Shown here in pieces: positions 1 to 11,703 of a stretch of 60,512 nt of DNA. Within the stretch, counting starts at the first letter, position 1, and each line of letters opens with the position of its first letter. The notes beneath the pieces were generated by a model, which was given only the letters and a program-made list of their open reading frames with translations, ran no database searches and was not told the origin of the DNA. This DNA comes from Pelargonium nanum (taxonomy: Eukaryota > Streptophyta > Magnoliopsida > Geraniales > Geraniaceae), in contig JAYMTF010000065.1 in NCBI GenBank assembly GCA_036897485.1, positions 1-60,512 of the forward strand, read 5' to 3'. Both the position numbers and the translations under genes were made by a program.

Positions 1-172
1 CTGGACCAAAATTGGTCCAGTGGCTTTTCTCCATCTACTGGAGGTTTCACTGGAGAAGAACACTGTTCTTCTCCATGAAGTCACATTTTGGGTGTTTTTG
101 CCAAACATCAGTGATTCTAGGTGTCAAGAACTGACTACCGAAAATCACATGTGGCACATCCGTTAAGGAGGG
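1..172. other. Palindrome-rich left edge, possible internal end of a retrotransposon
   Basis: No gene is seen. Two near-perfect palindromes lie here: positions 1-20 (8-bp arms, 4-nt loop) and 51-75 (12-bp arms around one central base). The stretch ends in a purine run at about 165-172 that directly precedes a TGTTGAG sequence, the arrangement of a polypurine tract before a 3' LTR. The element, if real, continues outside the window. Confidence 0.3.
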
Positions 173-376
173 TGTTGAGTTAACAAACAAGCACTAAGCT
201 CTTCATTTGAGCAGGCTTTTGAGAGTGAATTGATAGCACTTTATGTTTTCTTTTGGCTAGTTTGCTTTATGTTTTTCAGTTGTTTTGCATTCTTAATTTG
301 GATAGGTTTGATTTTCTATGTTATGTCTTCTTTATACTTAGTTTGTATTATTTATTAATGAGAAGTTCAAGCATTC
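173..376 (+). mobile_element. Probable 3' LTR of a Copia-type retrotransposon
   Basis: The sequence starts with TG after the purine tract AAGGAGGG, is T-rich, and ends near a GAGAAGTTCAAGCATTCA segment that resembles the 3' end of many plant Copia LTRs. About 200 bp is a short but possible LTR. The 5' LTR and internal genes would be outside the window, so no LTR pair can be compared and no target-site duplication can be checked. Confidence 0.3.
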
Positions 377-1740
377 ACCTTAAAAAAATTGTTTCATATA
401 TAAAAATGTGTGTTTTGAATCAATAAATAACTCTAATAGACATATTTTTATACACTAAATCATTGATATTTTTTATTTTATTTATTTGAAACTATTAGAC
501 AAAGAGTTTGTGCATAGCACATACCACTATAATAATATAACAATAACGCATTGTACCATATAAATACTTTCAAGTTTCTTTGAGAAATATGATTAATACT
601 AAGTGTTTTGGATCTTGAATACAAGTTTGTTTTTTAGAAAAGTTTCGAGTTTAAACTCTATTGTTTATAGAAAATGAAAGTTTCAAGCTTAAAATATCTC
701 AAAAATCAATTTTAACTCCAACAAGTTGGTTGGTCAAGTGTATGATTCGGTGTGAGTTTTGTTTTTGATGTTGTGATGATGAGTATAAATAATTTTGGTT
801 GGTATAGTGTGTGATACGATGTGATTTTCTTTTTTCCTTCGTGTTTTCAGCTAGCAATTTTTGCTAACAATGCATAATTTTGAAAAGTTTGAAACTTGAG
901 TAGATTATTTGTTTTGAGACTAAAATTGCCCCCAATTGTTATGACCTCATTTTGTTATATGTAAATTGTTCATAAGCTGATACCGGCAAATTGGTGTTTG
1001 TGTGATTGTAGTGGGTTATTTGGAGACCTTTTTTTTGTTTGAACAATATCCCAAATGGTTCTCAAGCCTCAAATGTTCAAATGAACATCCAAATGTCATT
1101 TAGTTGGTTAGTTAAAATTTTAGCTGCAACAATTGAACAATGTGACGACAAATTGTTATCTATGCAATATTTGTAATGTTGTGCCAATAAATATGTATGC
1201 ACTCATAACGGAAGTAACAATTTTTGAAAAATGAAAGACAATAAAACTCATAACAGTTAAAAATCTAACAAACCTCCACTAAGATAGTTGAAACAAAATA
1301 TGAAAAATATCATAACAACTAAAGTACAATTGAAACCAAAGTATCATGAAAAATGTCAATCTAATTGTAGTTCTCATACTCTCACAAACTAGCATATAAT
1401 AAAAACGAAAATGATAATGCGATCTCTGCAATAGAAACGAACAATAGGATTCAATATGTCAACAATGAAAATAACAAAAACCAATCAAACAAAATTTACT
1501 AATTATGTTCAATATTTTGTTGGCTTTACTAACTAAACTCTCCAGACACGTGAATTACCAGTTAGAAGGGTCTTAATTTTCTTTTTCTTGTTGCGTAAGA
1601 ATGAGAAAACTTATTTTCAATTCGTACAGATAAATGAGCATTTAAATAAAATCAAGAAAAAGACCCATTATAAACTCATTTTTTAAAATGAAAATGAAAA
1701 AAATAAATAAAAGCACTAGCAAATAGCAATCGATTGTCTT
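377..1740. other. AT-rich intergenic spacer
   Basis: AT-rich DNA with stop codons in all frames and no recognisable gene, RNA or repeat structure. Its right part should hold the promoter of the NIPA-type gene, but no convincing TATA box was found. Confidence 0.6.
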
Positions 1741-2110
1741 TGATCTAAGATAGGAAGAGAGCACCGGAGCTGGGTGGTCTGGTGCGCACAAGATTTTAAA
1801 GAAACCAAAAACTCGCGATAGCTTGAGTACGGCGACACCACCGGTGGTTGAAGAAGAAGAAGAAGACGAACACGACGACTTAACTGTTTCTCACGTTTTC
1901 ATTTTCTCTTTACAAAAATTGACCCTCCAACATAACAAGCAAAGGTCTCAATTTTCCTCTTCTCTTCTCTTTCTTTTGTTACACACTTTCGAGATCATAC
2001 ACACATTGTCTTTTGTTCCTCGGATCCGATACGAACCCTAAACCATCCGATGTTGTTGGCTACAGAGACGAACCCTTTGTTCTGTTCTTTCCACTGACAG
2101 CTTTTCTTAG

Positions 2111-2566
2111 GTAAAGCATCTTCCTTTTCATCTGGGTCTCTTGTTATTTTCATGTTTCTGCATCTGTTCTCTTAAATTGTTCCAGACCCTTTTCACATTT
2201 ATGCTCAAAACTCTTGAATCGGCTATGTCCATGTCCTGATTGTGTTGATCTGGGTTTGGGTGCCAATTAGTTGGAGAATTAGCTCATTAATTGTTATGCT
2301 CTGATCTATGATGTCAACCTAACTGTAGCTTGTCCTCTAGCTGCTTATCTTTTCTGTTCTCAATTTTCTTCCGTTGTAGCTAAAACTTTACTTCCTTTCT
2401 CATCTGGCTTAATTTTTAAAAGCATTTTTTTTGTCCCTTGTGTTTGCTTTTTTTGGTGCCACTAGTATGTTTTGTTTGATTAAGTGGGTATGATTCTTTG
2501 TATCAAAATTGCGAGATAAGCATTTTGATTTCTCATGAATCGTATTTTGTTGGGGGGCATTTGCAG
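2111..2566 (+). other. Probable 5'UTR intron of the NIPA-type gene
   Basis: A GTAAAG donor at 2111 and a pyrimidine-rich TTGCAG acceptor ending at 2566 frame a T-rich stretch with no coding potential. Splicing would join an upstream leader (from roughly 1750-1850) to the short leader before the ATG at 2742. Leader introns are common in this kind of plant gene. This is inferred from the splice signals only. Confidence 0.5.
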
Positions 2567-2741
2567 CTGAAACACTGCAATTTCTTGTGTCTGGTGTATG
2601 CTTGAAGTGGCGTTCTGCGGCCTCAGTGATTGATACCGGACAGACTAGTTGCTAGATTTCAAGCATTTCTTCCATTGCAGCACAGTGAGAATCAATTTAG
2701 ATATCAAACTGCATGTGGGTTCAACCTGACTTCTATAATCC

Positions 2742-5700
2742 ATGGGTGAGTGGGTTATTGGAGCTTTCATCAACCTCTTTGGGAGCATTGCGATTAACTT
2801 CGGGACCAACCTTCTCAAATTAGGCCACAATGAGGTATGTCGGCCAGTTTGTTTCCGTTTATACTTTGCTGGGAGATTTGACATCATTTTTGTTCCTTCC
2901 ATGACTTATTATGAAGACAGTTAGCTTTGTATTCTGCTACCCCAAATTGTTATTGTGCAACTTCTTGTGTTTTTAAAATTCACGCAGTCCTGCTTACACG
3001 GTTTAATGTGCATGACACCTTCTTCTAGGGGTTTTTTTTTCGTTCATTTCTGCTCATCATTTTTGCAATGTCATTGCTTTATATGATTCACTGATTAGTG
3101 CCAATCACATACTCTTCACGCATTGAATTTGAAGTAACGCGTCGTACAAATAGAATATCAGTTGGTCAATCAGAATAATGCTGCTAGTTTATAAATATAT
3201 GGTGAAAGTTTTACGAGTCTGCCTGAATTATTTGCAGAGAGAAAAACTTTCTATGGTGGACAGTGATGGATCAACTGCAAAGCTCCCATTGAAGCCTATT
3301 ATACACTTCCATACTTGGAGAGTTGGTACACTCTAATCACACGCCACTTAATTTTGTTGAAGGGTTTAGCATGTCTTGCTACATGTGATCCTCATTTTCA
3401 ACATCCGATATGTAACTCTAGGCTTACACTATGCAGGTATCCTGATTTTCTTTTTCGGAAATTGTCTTAATTTCATCTCTTTTGGATATGCCGCACAGGT
3501 CAGTATGAACAAATGATGCCTGACCTTGTAATTATTTGTTTGACGATATTTTTGCAAGGTCTGATAGTAAATGCTCTCTTTGTATCTTGAAAAAGTTGAA
3601 GGAAAGAAATGATTTTTTTAGCTAACACTTTAACCCTTGATACTTTTTCCTTGACTGTTCCAAGATCCAAAGGGAGTGTATTTGTGCTTGGAAGATGTGA
3701 AAGTTATCTTTCTTTTTTTATTCATTCGAGTTTTTACTATGTTTTCCCTTCTTCCTTCTATTCAGTCACTTCTTGCAGCCCTGGGATCTATTCAGTTCGT
3801 GTCCAATATTGCATTCGCTTACTTTGTGCTCAACAAAATGGTCACTGTCAAGTATGTTAATACCTGAAGTGAGCATATTCTTTGATCTAGAATTGTCGTG
3901 TGTCATGATAAATAGATCTCAACATCTTATGTTTTCCTATTTTGTAGAGTACTCACTGCCACTGCCTTCATTGTTCTTGGGAATACTTTTCTTGTTGCTT
4001 TTGGCAACCACCAGTCACCTGGTATGTTACTTGGCTTGAAGGGCTTTGTTTGTTCTAGCTTAATTGGTATTTGGGCATGTGGCCTATACTCAGACTTTTA
4101 TTTCCGTTTTCATAGTATTGAGTAACCAAAATGTTGGGTTAATTGACCGTAAGTGTTAGAAGGAAGATGTTTAGAACAACACTACAAAAATTAAGAATAT
4201 GAAACAGAACCATCATGGATAGTATAGTTAGTGAAGTGGTGCTTAATTTTCTAGGGTCATCTTGGGAATCATGAAGAAGTATATCAAAATTTCAAAATGT
4301 GTTCATAAATAGCATAGAACTACTAGAGAAGTCAAGAACTATGAGAAGTAAATGCAAGTTGATTTCAAAAAAATTGTCAACACATTGCTCTTAACAATTA
4401 TTTTCTTCTTTCCTTTTTGGTTTGTAAAACACATTTGTCTTGGGTATTGGAATTGACTATGTAGTTACTGATGATTTTCAAAAGTGTCTCCATATGTGAA
4501 AAAATTATTATGTATAAAGCATCATAGATAATAGGACTTCATTAGAATAGTATTTTGCTACAGTGCCTAGTTAATATAAATCTGTTTAGCACTTGCAGAA
4601 ATGCATTATTGTATGCCTCATACTTAGTCATCACAGCTTGTGTTGGTGAAAACTTTATTTGTCTTTTTTTTTTTTCAGTGTATACACCAGAGCAGCTGGC
4701 AGAGAAATATAGCAACATTACATTTCTAATTTACTGTCTGATTTTGATGTTAATTGTCGTCTTACATCATTCCATTTATAGGTGAGTGTTTATATGCCTA
4801 TTAAGGTATGAAATCCAGTTCACATTGTTGGGGACCGACTGATTTCTCTTTATGAATTATCGCTTTCAGTTTATGTGATCACCAAGCCTGAGTTACTGTT
4901 CAGATTTCAATAAATTTGTGTTACATTCAGGAGAGGAGAACTTCTGCTTGGGATTAGTGGACAAGACCTTAGACCCTATTGGCACACGCTGCTTCCTTTT
5001 TCCTATGCTACAGTTTCAGGTGCGGTAGGATCATGCTCAGTGCTGTTTGCTAAATCTCTGTAAGTGGAGTGCCTTATATCTCACTGCCCTTTTCAGATGC
5101 TGCTGGTAGACTTTTGTACTTAATTTCATGTATAACATAACTGCATGATTTTCACAGCTCTAACCTGCTAAGATTAGCAATGACTAGCGACTATCATCTC
5201 CACACCTGGTTCACTTACTCCATGATTCTTTTATTTCTGAGTACTGCTGGATTTTGGGTAAAGATTATGCACAACTCTCTTGTTTCTGTTACCATGTGTT
5301 TTGCATTATCTCTCACTATGCAATTTGCAAGTTGTCTAAACCATTGAATATATTCACATGTTATTTTTCTCCAGATGGCAAGGTTGAATGAGGGATTGTC
5401 ACTGTTCGATGCAATTCTTATTGTTCCCATGTTTCAAATTGCTTGGACTTTCTTCTCCATTTGTACAGGATTTGTATACTTCCAGGAATATCAGGTTCTC
5501 TCTCTCTCTCTCAAACACACAAAGAATGCTAGTGCAGTATTGCAATTTGACCTCATCATAACATGTATCCAATCAGTTTATTTTGGTCTGAACCTCTCAA
5601 AATGGAAACCTATGAAACCTTGTATCTCATTGTTTCGTACTAGGGTGGGTTCTAAAAATTGAGAAACTATTCTCATCAGTTGGCGAACTAGACATTAGAT

Positions 5701-6723
5701 ATTGACTTTCCAATACTTCATCGTCTTCCACCTGTTTCTCTGGTTTTGTTTATGCAGCTAGTTAGGACTTTGCAATTGGGTGCTTGCCTCCTTTGCGTAG
5801 TATAGATTGACTAGGGCAAGCGGTTGACTAATTGTATTTTTTTCACTCTTACTTGAATGACTGCAAGTTTAATTAGTCTTTCACGGCAGGTATTTGACAC
5901 ACTCAGGACAACAATGTTCATACTAGGAATGATGTCTGTGTTCATTGGCATTTCATTACTGGCACCCGATGATTTAAAAGGTATTTTAGTGAAGTTACTA
6001 GTAACACTTTATAGACGGAGGCCGAAGAAAGAACTTTATGTGTTATGTTTTCAGGAGGTGAAGTCAAAGATAATTCATCATTACCTTCCGCGAAGTCTTC
6101 GGCCATTTCAACTGAAATGGACAGGTATAACATATTCTTTCACATTAATGTGCAAATTGATATATCTTTCACTTGTCATGTGATATTATGCCAAGTTTAC
6201 TGTTTCTTAAATCTCCAATCTTCACCTCGCTAAATCACTTGCATTTTATAGGCTGGTCATATCATGTGAAGATGGACAGCGTAGAGACTGTGAAGACGTC
6301 CAAAGTAAAGACCCAAGATCATTTAGACAAGAAATGCCAGGAAAGATTACGAGGCTGATGGTTAGAGCTAAGGTGATACAAATTTGCTCCTTTCACTCCC
6401 TCGTTTTCTTAACTAATTCTAAAAATATTATCGGATGATTAACCACAAGAAAGTTGTTTTTCTTTCTCCTACTCTTGCAGAGTGCTTGCTCAATGGCTCT
6501 AGGCTTGGGAGAGGATTCAATCAACGCATCTGCAGTTCTAGTGATGCCAATGCTGTCGTCAAAGATAACAGGTTTCAGAGGAAGCACGCTGGACCGGTCC
6601 AGGTTCATGGGTCTAAGAAACCCGGGTTTCGGTAAGGTCTCGTTGGACGAGGACGCCAAGTTGCTCGAGACAAGCACAATGCTTCCTAGATTCATGGATA
6701 GGGATAACGCCGGCGACCATTAA
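2742..6723 (+). CDS. NIPA-family (DUF803) probable magnesium transporter, NIPA8/9-like
   Basis: Multi-pass membrane protein of the NIPA family, thought to move Mg2+ across endosomal or plasma membranes. Thirteen coding exons were placed: 2742-2834, 3238-3325, 3437-3498, 3766-3851, 3948-4021, 4679-4781, 4931-5059, 5158-5257, 5375-5494, 5890-5980, 6055-6124, 6252-6372 and 6481-6723. Together they encode 459 aa, close to the roughly 440 aa that I recall for Arabidopsis NIPA8. The protein starts MGEWVIGAFINLFGSIAINF and shows about nine hydrophobic segments in the first 320 residues, for example around SLLAALGSIQFVSNIAFAYF and TWFTYSMILLFLSTAGFW. The C-terminal ~130 residues are hydrophilic and poorly conserved in type, likely cytosolic. 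All junctions keep frame. Substrate is inferred from the family; it resembles the NIPA8/NIPA9 branch more than the short NIPA1-7 proteins. Confidence 0.9.
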
Positions 6724-6997
6724 AAAAATCTGTTACATTCTTTGTTTCCGCCATTTCTATTCTTAGCTAAACACGATTCATTGTATTCTGATTTTATGGG
6801 ATAAAAAACTTCTGTGGAAGACCCCAAAAAATGTACCGTTGTACCTCTGTAAATCCTATCTTGCTTGATTAAAAGAAGAAATCGAATTCTACTATTTTGA
6901 AATCTCAATGTTTTTTTTTTTTTGGAAATGTGTGAACAACAACTGGTCAACAAGCCCAATTGATTGATTGCCTTATCGGATGGTTGTGGCTCGCAGC

Positions 6998-7006
6998 TAT
7001 ATAAAG
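6998..7006 (+). promoter_or_regulatory. TATA box of the C2-domain gene
   Basis: TATATAAAG lies about 60 bp before the ATG at 7066, placing the transcription start near 7030 and giving a leader of about 35 nt. It sits in the 340-bp gap after the NIPA-type gene. Confidence 0.65.
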
Positions 7007-7065
7007 ATCTGGAGATCCGATCACAATAAAAATAGAAACTTTATTTTGACGATTGTTTTGAGGCA

Positions 7066-7947
7066 ATGGAGTCGTCGAGCTCGATCGAAGTCAAGGTCTT
7101 GTACGGTGACGATTTGAAAGTGTACAATTATTTTCAGAAACCGGTAGTTTTCGTCCAGGTCTCCGTCGTCAGCGACGACCCGGAGAAGGAGGTGGAGCCT
7201 CAGATCCACCGGACGACGACGGTGAGGGAGGACGTCGGGCACCCGGAATGGAACCAGGAGATGCGATTCGCCTTGACCGACGCCGTCGTCGGCGACCACG
7301 ACCATCTCTTCCTCCAGTTCGATCTCCGCCACGAGGGTCTGGTGTTCGGCGACAAGCCCATCGGAGAGGTCCGCGTGCCCTTCCGGGACCTCATCGAGGG
7401 CTCCAATGGGATCGTCCGCTTCGTGAGCTACGAGGTCCGGACGCCCGACGGAAAACCCAACGGCTCCTTGAATTTCTCTTACAAGGTCAATTTGAACGGC
7501 GGAGATTCCGGATTAGGGACGGCGAATCTCTCGCCGGCGGCCGGAAACATCACCGGGTATCCAATAATTGAACATAATATTCCGTACCCCACATCGGATA
7601 TCCATTACCTGTTGCCGGGATCTCCGAGTTTCGCGCCGGAAGTTCAGTACTCATCGCCGCCGGGAGCTCCTTATCCGACCCAAGATGTGTACTACCCGCC
7701 ACCTCTAAATGGTTACTACCCGCCACCGCCTCCGCCGCCGCATGCATTAGGACCAATGCTACACGGACCGCCGCCGCCTCCGGCGGCCGTACTTCATCAC
7801 CACCACCACCCGCCGCCGTGGGCGGCGGATCCTCAGAGATATTCATGGGGTGGTTTCGAATATGATTACAGCCCAAGGTGGCGGGGCCCAGGTGGTGGGC
7901 CGTGGCCGGATGGGCATTCATCATCTTCCTCTTGGAATGGAAGGTAA
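7066..7947 (+). CDS. SRC2-like C2-domain protein with Pro/Tyr-rich tail
   Basis: Single-exon gene of 293 aa. Residues ~5-140 form a C2 domain of the SRC2/BAP type: an SSIEVKVLYGDDLKV start, a central HPEWNQEMRFAL strand, and FGDKPIGEVRVPFRDLIEG near the end. C2 domains of this group bind phospholipid, often with Ca2+, and SRC2 proteins are cold- or stress-linked membrane-associated proteins. The rest (~165-293) is low complexity: repeated YYPPP units, proline runs, a short His run near residue 245 and Gly/Trp-rich elements, as usual for SRC2. The coding DNA is far more GC-rich than its surroundings, which produces long antisense frames. A TATA box ~60 bp upstream supports this start. The gene is tail-to-tail with the DUF2921 gene, 169 bp away. 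Exact ligand unknown. Confidence 0.88.
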   Translation: MESSSSIEVKVLYGDDLKVYNYFQKPVVFVQVSVVSDDPEKEVEPQIHRTTTVREDVGHPEWNQEMRFALTDAVVGDHDHLFLQFDLRHEGLVFGDKPIGEVRVPFRDLIEGSNGIVRFVSYEVRTPDGKPNGSLNFSYKVNLNGGDSGLGTANLSPAAGNITGYPIIEHNIPYPTSDIHYLLPGSPSFAPEVQYSSPPGAPYPTQDVYYPPPLNGYYPPPPPPPHALGPMLHGPPPPPAAVLHHHHHPPPWAADPQRYSWGGFEYDYSPRWRGPGGGPWPDGHSSSSSWNGR

Positions 7948-8116
7948 GAAATGTGAAGCTCTGTGTCGGCCATTGAATTGTTGTTGTATCTCCCAAATCA
8001 GACATATTAATCTTAAAAACTACAATTTGTCTGTCTTGTCCATCAAGTTTTAATTTTTTATTTACCAGTAGTATTTGAATCATCCATTTATCATTCATAA
8101 AGTAGAAGACAACAAG

Positions 8117-11100
8117 TTACAGATTGTAGCTCCATTTCTGCTGAATGTGAACTATGGTTGCAAGAAAAGCCAGAGTTGACATAGCCACAATGTCCTCAGT
8201 CTTGGAAAAAAGCTCAGAACTTGGGTTGTTGTTTGTTTGGCCATGGAAGGAAGGATTGAAGACGGGGTCTCTCATGTAATCATAGACCCTGACAAGGAAC
8301 CTTAAATATGTGAAACCAATGTAGTACACTTTCCTGGTTGGTCTTGTCCCTTGGAGATGCCACATAGCATTTCCTAGTATTTGGGGAAGCAAGAACAAAT
8401 CTTGAACAACACCCATGTACTCACTCACTTCACTTGGCCATTGAGGAAGCTGGTTATAACAAGAGAATATTTGGATTAGTTTATATAAAGTACTTAGAGA
8501 GAGAAAAAAAGAATCTCGGCCATGTTCAGTACCTGATTGGTTTTTTCCGGTTTCTTGTTGCGAATGGCATGAATGATTGTGAATCCGACCACATAAATCA
8601 ACAATGTGCAAAGGAAAACAACTTTCTCGCTAGGGATTCGCCTGAGACTTGCTGGCTTCTTTGCGTTACGCGATTTCCATACCTTTTGACAGAGTCCTGC
8701 AGTGAGCACAAATGCAACCAGTGAAAGGAGCTTTACTATGCAGTCCAGTCCTTGAAACCATATGGTTTTTCTTTGAGAAGTTGTGTATTTCCCATATCGC
8801 GGATAGTGAAACTCCTTCCATTTGAAAAGAATAGGGCCACCTGTGATCAAGGGGAGGCCATAACCAAGAGCCTGAACAGCAAGCATAGACAGTGACATGA
8901 AAGAATCCACATCTGCCATTTTCGCTATGTAGGATAATTGGCTCAAGATGCAGAAAACCGAGCAAACGAGCACCAGAATCCGGATCAATCCTTCAACGTT
9001 TGCTCGAAATGTGATCTCCTCTAAGTTGTCTCTATATGTAATAAGTGAAGTCTCCAAGCAGATTGGCCTGAAATGGAGAGGGTCTTGCACATTTCTTTGG
9101 CTGGCAATAGAGACCTTAGCGGTCGGATTTATCAACCACCTGATGTTCTCAGAGGTAAACTCTACTTTCACTTCTATGGAACAATCCATACCACTCTCAA
9201 GATTCACATTGCTGAGCTGTTGAAAGTCCAGAACATCCCTGCAACCAATGAGATACATGGTGCCACTACGTACATTGTAGAGACCTTCCAAGAACAGCAC
9301 TGAGACATGACTATAGTATTTCTCATCAAGATTCAGCTCCGCCGAAACATTGAGAAGCAGCTCTTGTCTAGCAGTATGGGTTCTGGTTTCCTGTTTCGGA
9401 CAAGATTCGTCGCGGTGTGGCCAATATCTACCAAACAGACCACCTAAGGAGAGTACTTGGAAGTTGACATATGTTTTTGAAGCTTGAGCATTAGAGAAAG
9501 GATATGGAAGGGCATGAACATGAAAAGATAGCTTCTGTGAAAGCTGAGATAGGCTGGTTTTGTTATCAGTATCCTCCACATATGGATACTGGAGGAATGT
9601 TTGTTTTACAAAGGTCCCCAGATTGAGCATCTCAAGCTTATTCAAGAGGGCTTTAGCTAATTCAGTTTTGGAGAACTTGTAGGACAAATGAGAGTTGCTA
9701 TAGTCATGGTATCTACTCAAAAGATCAAGTGGAGAGAGTACTTTCTTGAAAAGCAAAGTACTATAACTTTTTTTCTGTCCAATGCTAGAGATGGTTCCTA
9801 TGACAATGCTTCTCTGAATGATGGAAAATGTGACTGGAAAGAACAAACATACTTGGTTCTTGCACTGATCAGACCCTATCTCGGCTACGCCAACGCAGCC
9901 TACCATGCAGAGTTGCCCACTTGAGGAGTTCCATGTTCCCTCAGCAGAGATAGTCATCCCGGAAAGACCTGTCCTCGCGCTGGCAGCATACCGATCTTCC
10001 AAAGAAGACAAAGCTCTAAAGACAGCAGCAACCTTCGCAGTCTTGTGCGCGCAGCGCACATCTGTCATTACAAGCCTGAAGTTGTTAAGCATCCCCTTGG
10101 AGGCCTTACTGTCACTTCCTAGCTCAAAGGGCCCCAAATTGCTGCAATGTTCGTTTGTGTCATCACAACTCGAGTCTGATACAATGTCAAACATTTCAGC
10201 ACCAAACTGCCTGAGAAGTTCACAAAATCGAGGCCCTTTAAAGAGTTGTATCCCATTATCTATCAGTTCTTCTGGGAATGGATGGGAAGCTTTCTCCACA
10301 AAATTTTCACTTGCATACTGGTAGCCTGGTTCGTAATAGTACTGGGAAGAGATATGGACATTGTCAAAGTATTTGGGGTCTGTTTTTACATTCAAGCTCC
10401 ACAATTCTCCAATGATTGCTCTCCTAGTTAAGGTAAAGTTGCGAGGGTACCTTAGAAGTAGCATAATTCGATCATTTTCTTCGGGAAGAGAGTGATTTTG
10501 GTTGCAGACATATACATACCTCATTTGTTCTTCAAAAGGGGACACTGAACTCCCCATCATACACAATACTCGTTCCCCTTCGTTCTCTTCGGTTTCCATG
10601 TACAGCCCTTCAAGTGGGAAGTTCAGTAAAGAAGTTCCTGGCCTGGAATGAAATCTTGGATGGAAGTTTTCGGGGTGATCCGTCAATGTGCTACTCCTTT
10701 TTATGCCTATGGAAATGTATCCACAGACACTGATATAATTTTCGAGTTTCGGGTTGTAATCTATGCTTGTCAACCAGAAAGAGACTAATTTCAGAAGCGA
10801 GTCGGGTCTTGAAAAGTTGTTTGGGATGTCCCTGTCATCAAATGGCATCAGTGGAGCTCCACCAGCTTCCTGCTTCCAGTCTCCGTTTTGAAACGAGAGC
10901 GAGCCTGCTCCAATGCCATGCCTTGCCATCTTGTTGGGTTCCAGTTTAGAGGCTGAAGATAAAAAGGAGCTACATTCTCTTTTGGCTTCAGCAATGCGAT
11001 CGAATTTGCAAACTCTGTATCGTTTGTGAAGATCTTCAATATCATAATCATGAAATGCTACTGTAAAGATGACAGATACAAGTACCAAGAGCGCCAGAGT

Positions 11101-11133
11101 CTGGAAATGATGGACCAAATAAGCAACTTTCAT
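8117..11133 (-). CDS. DUF2921 multi-pass membrane protein (intact copy)
   Basis: Two exons, 11133-8533 and 8449-8117, separated by an 83-bp GT-AG intron, encode 977 aa. The N terminus (MKVAYLVHHFQTLALLVLVS) is a signal peptide or anchor. It is followed by a ~640-residue extracytoplasmic region rich in cysteines and NxS/T sites, then about seven hydrophobic segments in the last ~280 residues (e.g. LIRILVLVCSVFCILSQLSY, KVVFLCTLLIYVVGFTIIHA). This is the DUF2921 architecture. The same domain occurs in the plant endomembrane E3 ligases FLY1/FLY2 and in fungal DSC/Tul1 subunits, but no C-terminal RING motif is visible here; the protein ends soon after the last membrane segment. Molecular role not known. 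It is the downstream member of a tandem pair with the gene at 11704-14740. A conserved 5'UTR intron is likely at 11172-11262. Confidence 0.88.
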
Positions 11134-11171
11134 GTTTGATATGATGAAACAATCTCAGGGCTTGCTAAAAT

Positions 11172-11262
11172 CTGCAAGCAGCAATTAGTATTTAACAAGT
11201 TTGTATTTTCTTTTCAATGCAAAGACATGACAGTTTAATGGAAGTGATATCAGTATACTTAC
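11172..11262 (-). other. Probable 5'UTR intron of the intact DUF2921 gene
   Basis: On the minus strand, GTAAGTATACTG starts at 11262 and a TTGCAG acceptor ends at 11172, 38 bp before the ATG. The tandem copy has the same donor context and an equivalent acceptor at 14774-14859, so the intron predates the duplication. Confidence 0.55.
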
Positions 11263-11703
11263 CAACCAAAAGAGCCTTTAAAACATGGATTAGAACAAGA
11301 ACTTGCTGAAAAGTTTCAGTATACTCCACAGCCAGTTGTTACTTTGATTTCATACAGGAAGGAAACTAAACATTGTAAATTACAATGAATACCTTGTCAT
11401 CATCTTTGGAGGACTAGAGAATTACAATAATGAGAGACAAACAAGAAGAACAAATAAACTGACAAACTTGTTATTATCTTTGGATGACCAACAAATTACA
11501 AGAAAATCTGACAAAACTTGGGTGAATTTTACAAAGCTAGGAGATCAGAAGCTAGCTTACCACTGATTGACAGTAACTCCATGATAACATCTAATACAAA
11601 CAACACATAAACAAAGGATAAATAAAACATACATAATACAAGTAAACTGTTGGATACAATAACTAAAGATTTGCTTCGGACGCGAATGATCACAATGATC
11701 AAA
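11263..11703. other. Spacer between the DUF2921 tandem copies
   Basis: Contains the leader and probable promoter of the intact DUF2921 gene and the 3' region of its frameshifted neighbour. Short blocks, including TCATCTTTGGAGGACTA near 11400, recur upstream of the other copy near 15010, so the tandem duplication carried promoter DNA along. No separate gene is seen. Confidence 0.6.

Noticed and set aside
1823-2041. Small upstream coding frame in the NIPA gene leader
   Set aside because: It begins at TTG, not ATG, and its GAA-repeat content explains the acidic run.
7550-8098. 182-codon minus-strand frame over the C2 gene
   Set aside because: Shadow of the GC-rich Pro/Tyr tail, without recognisable domains.
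8461-8724. Plus-strand frame across the DUF2921 intron
   Set aside because: Mostly antisense to DUF2921 exon 1 and its intron; no independent support.
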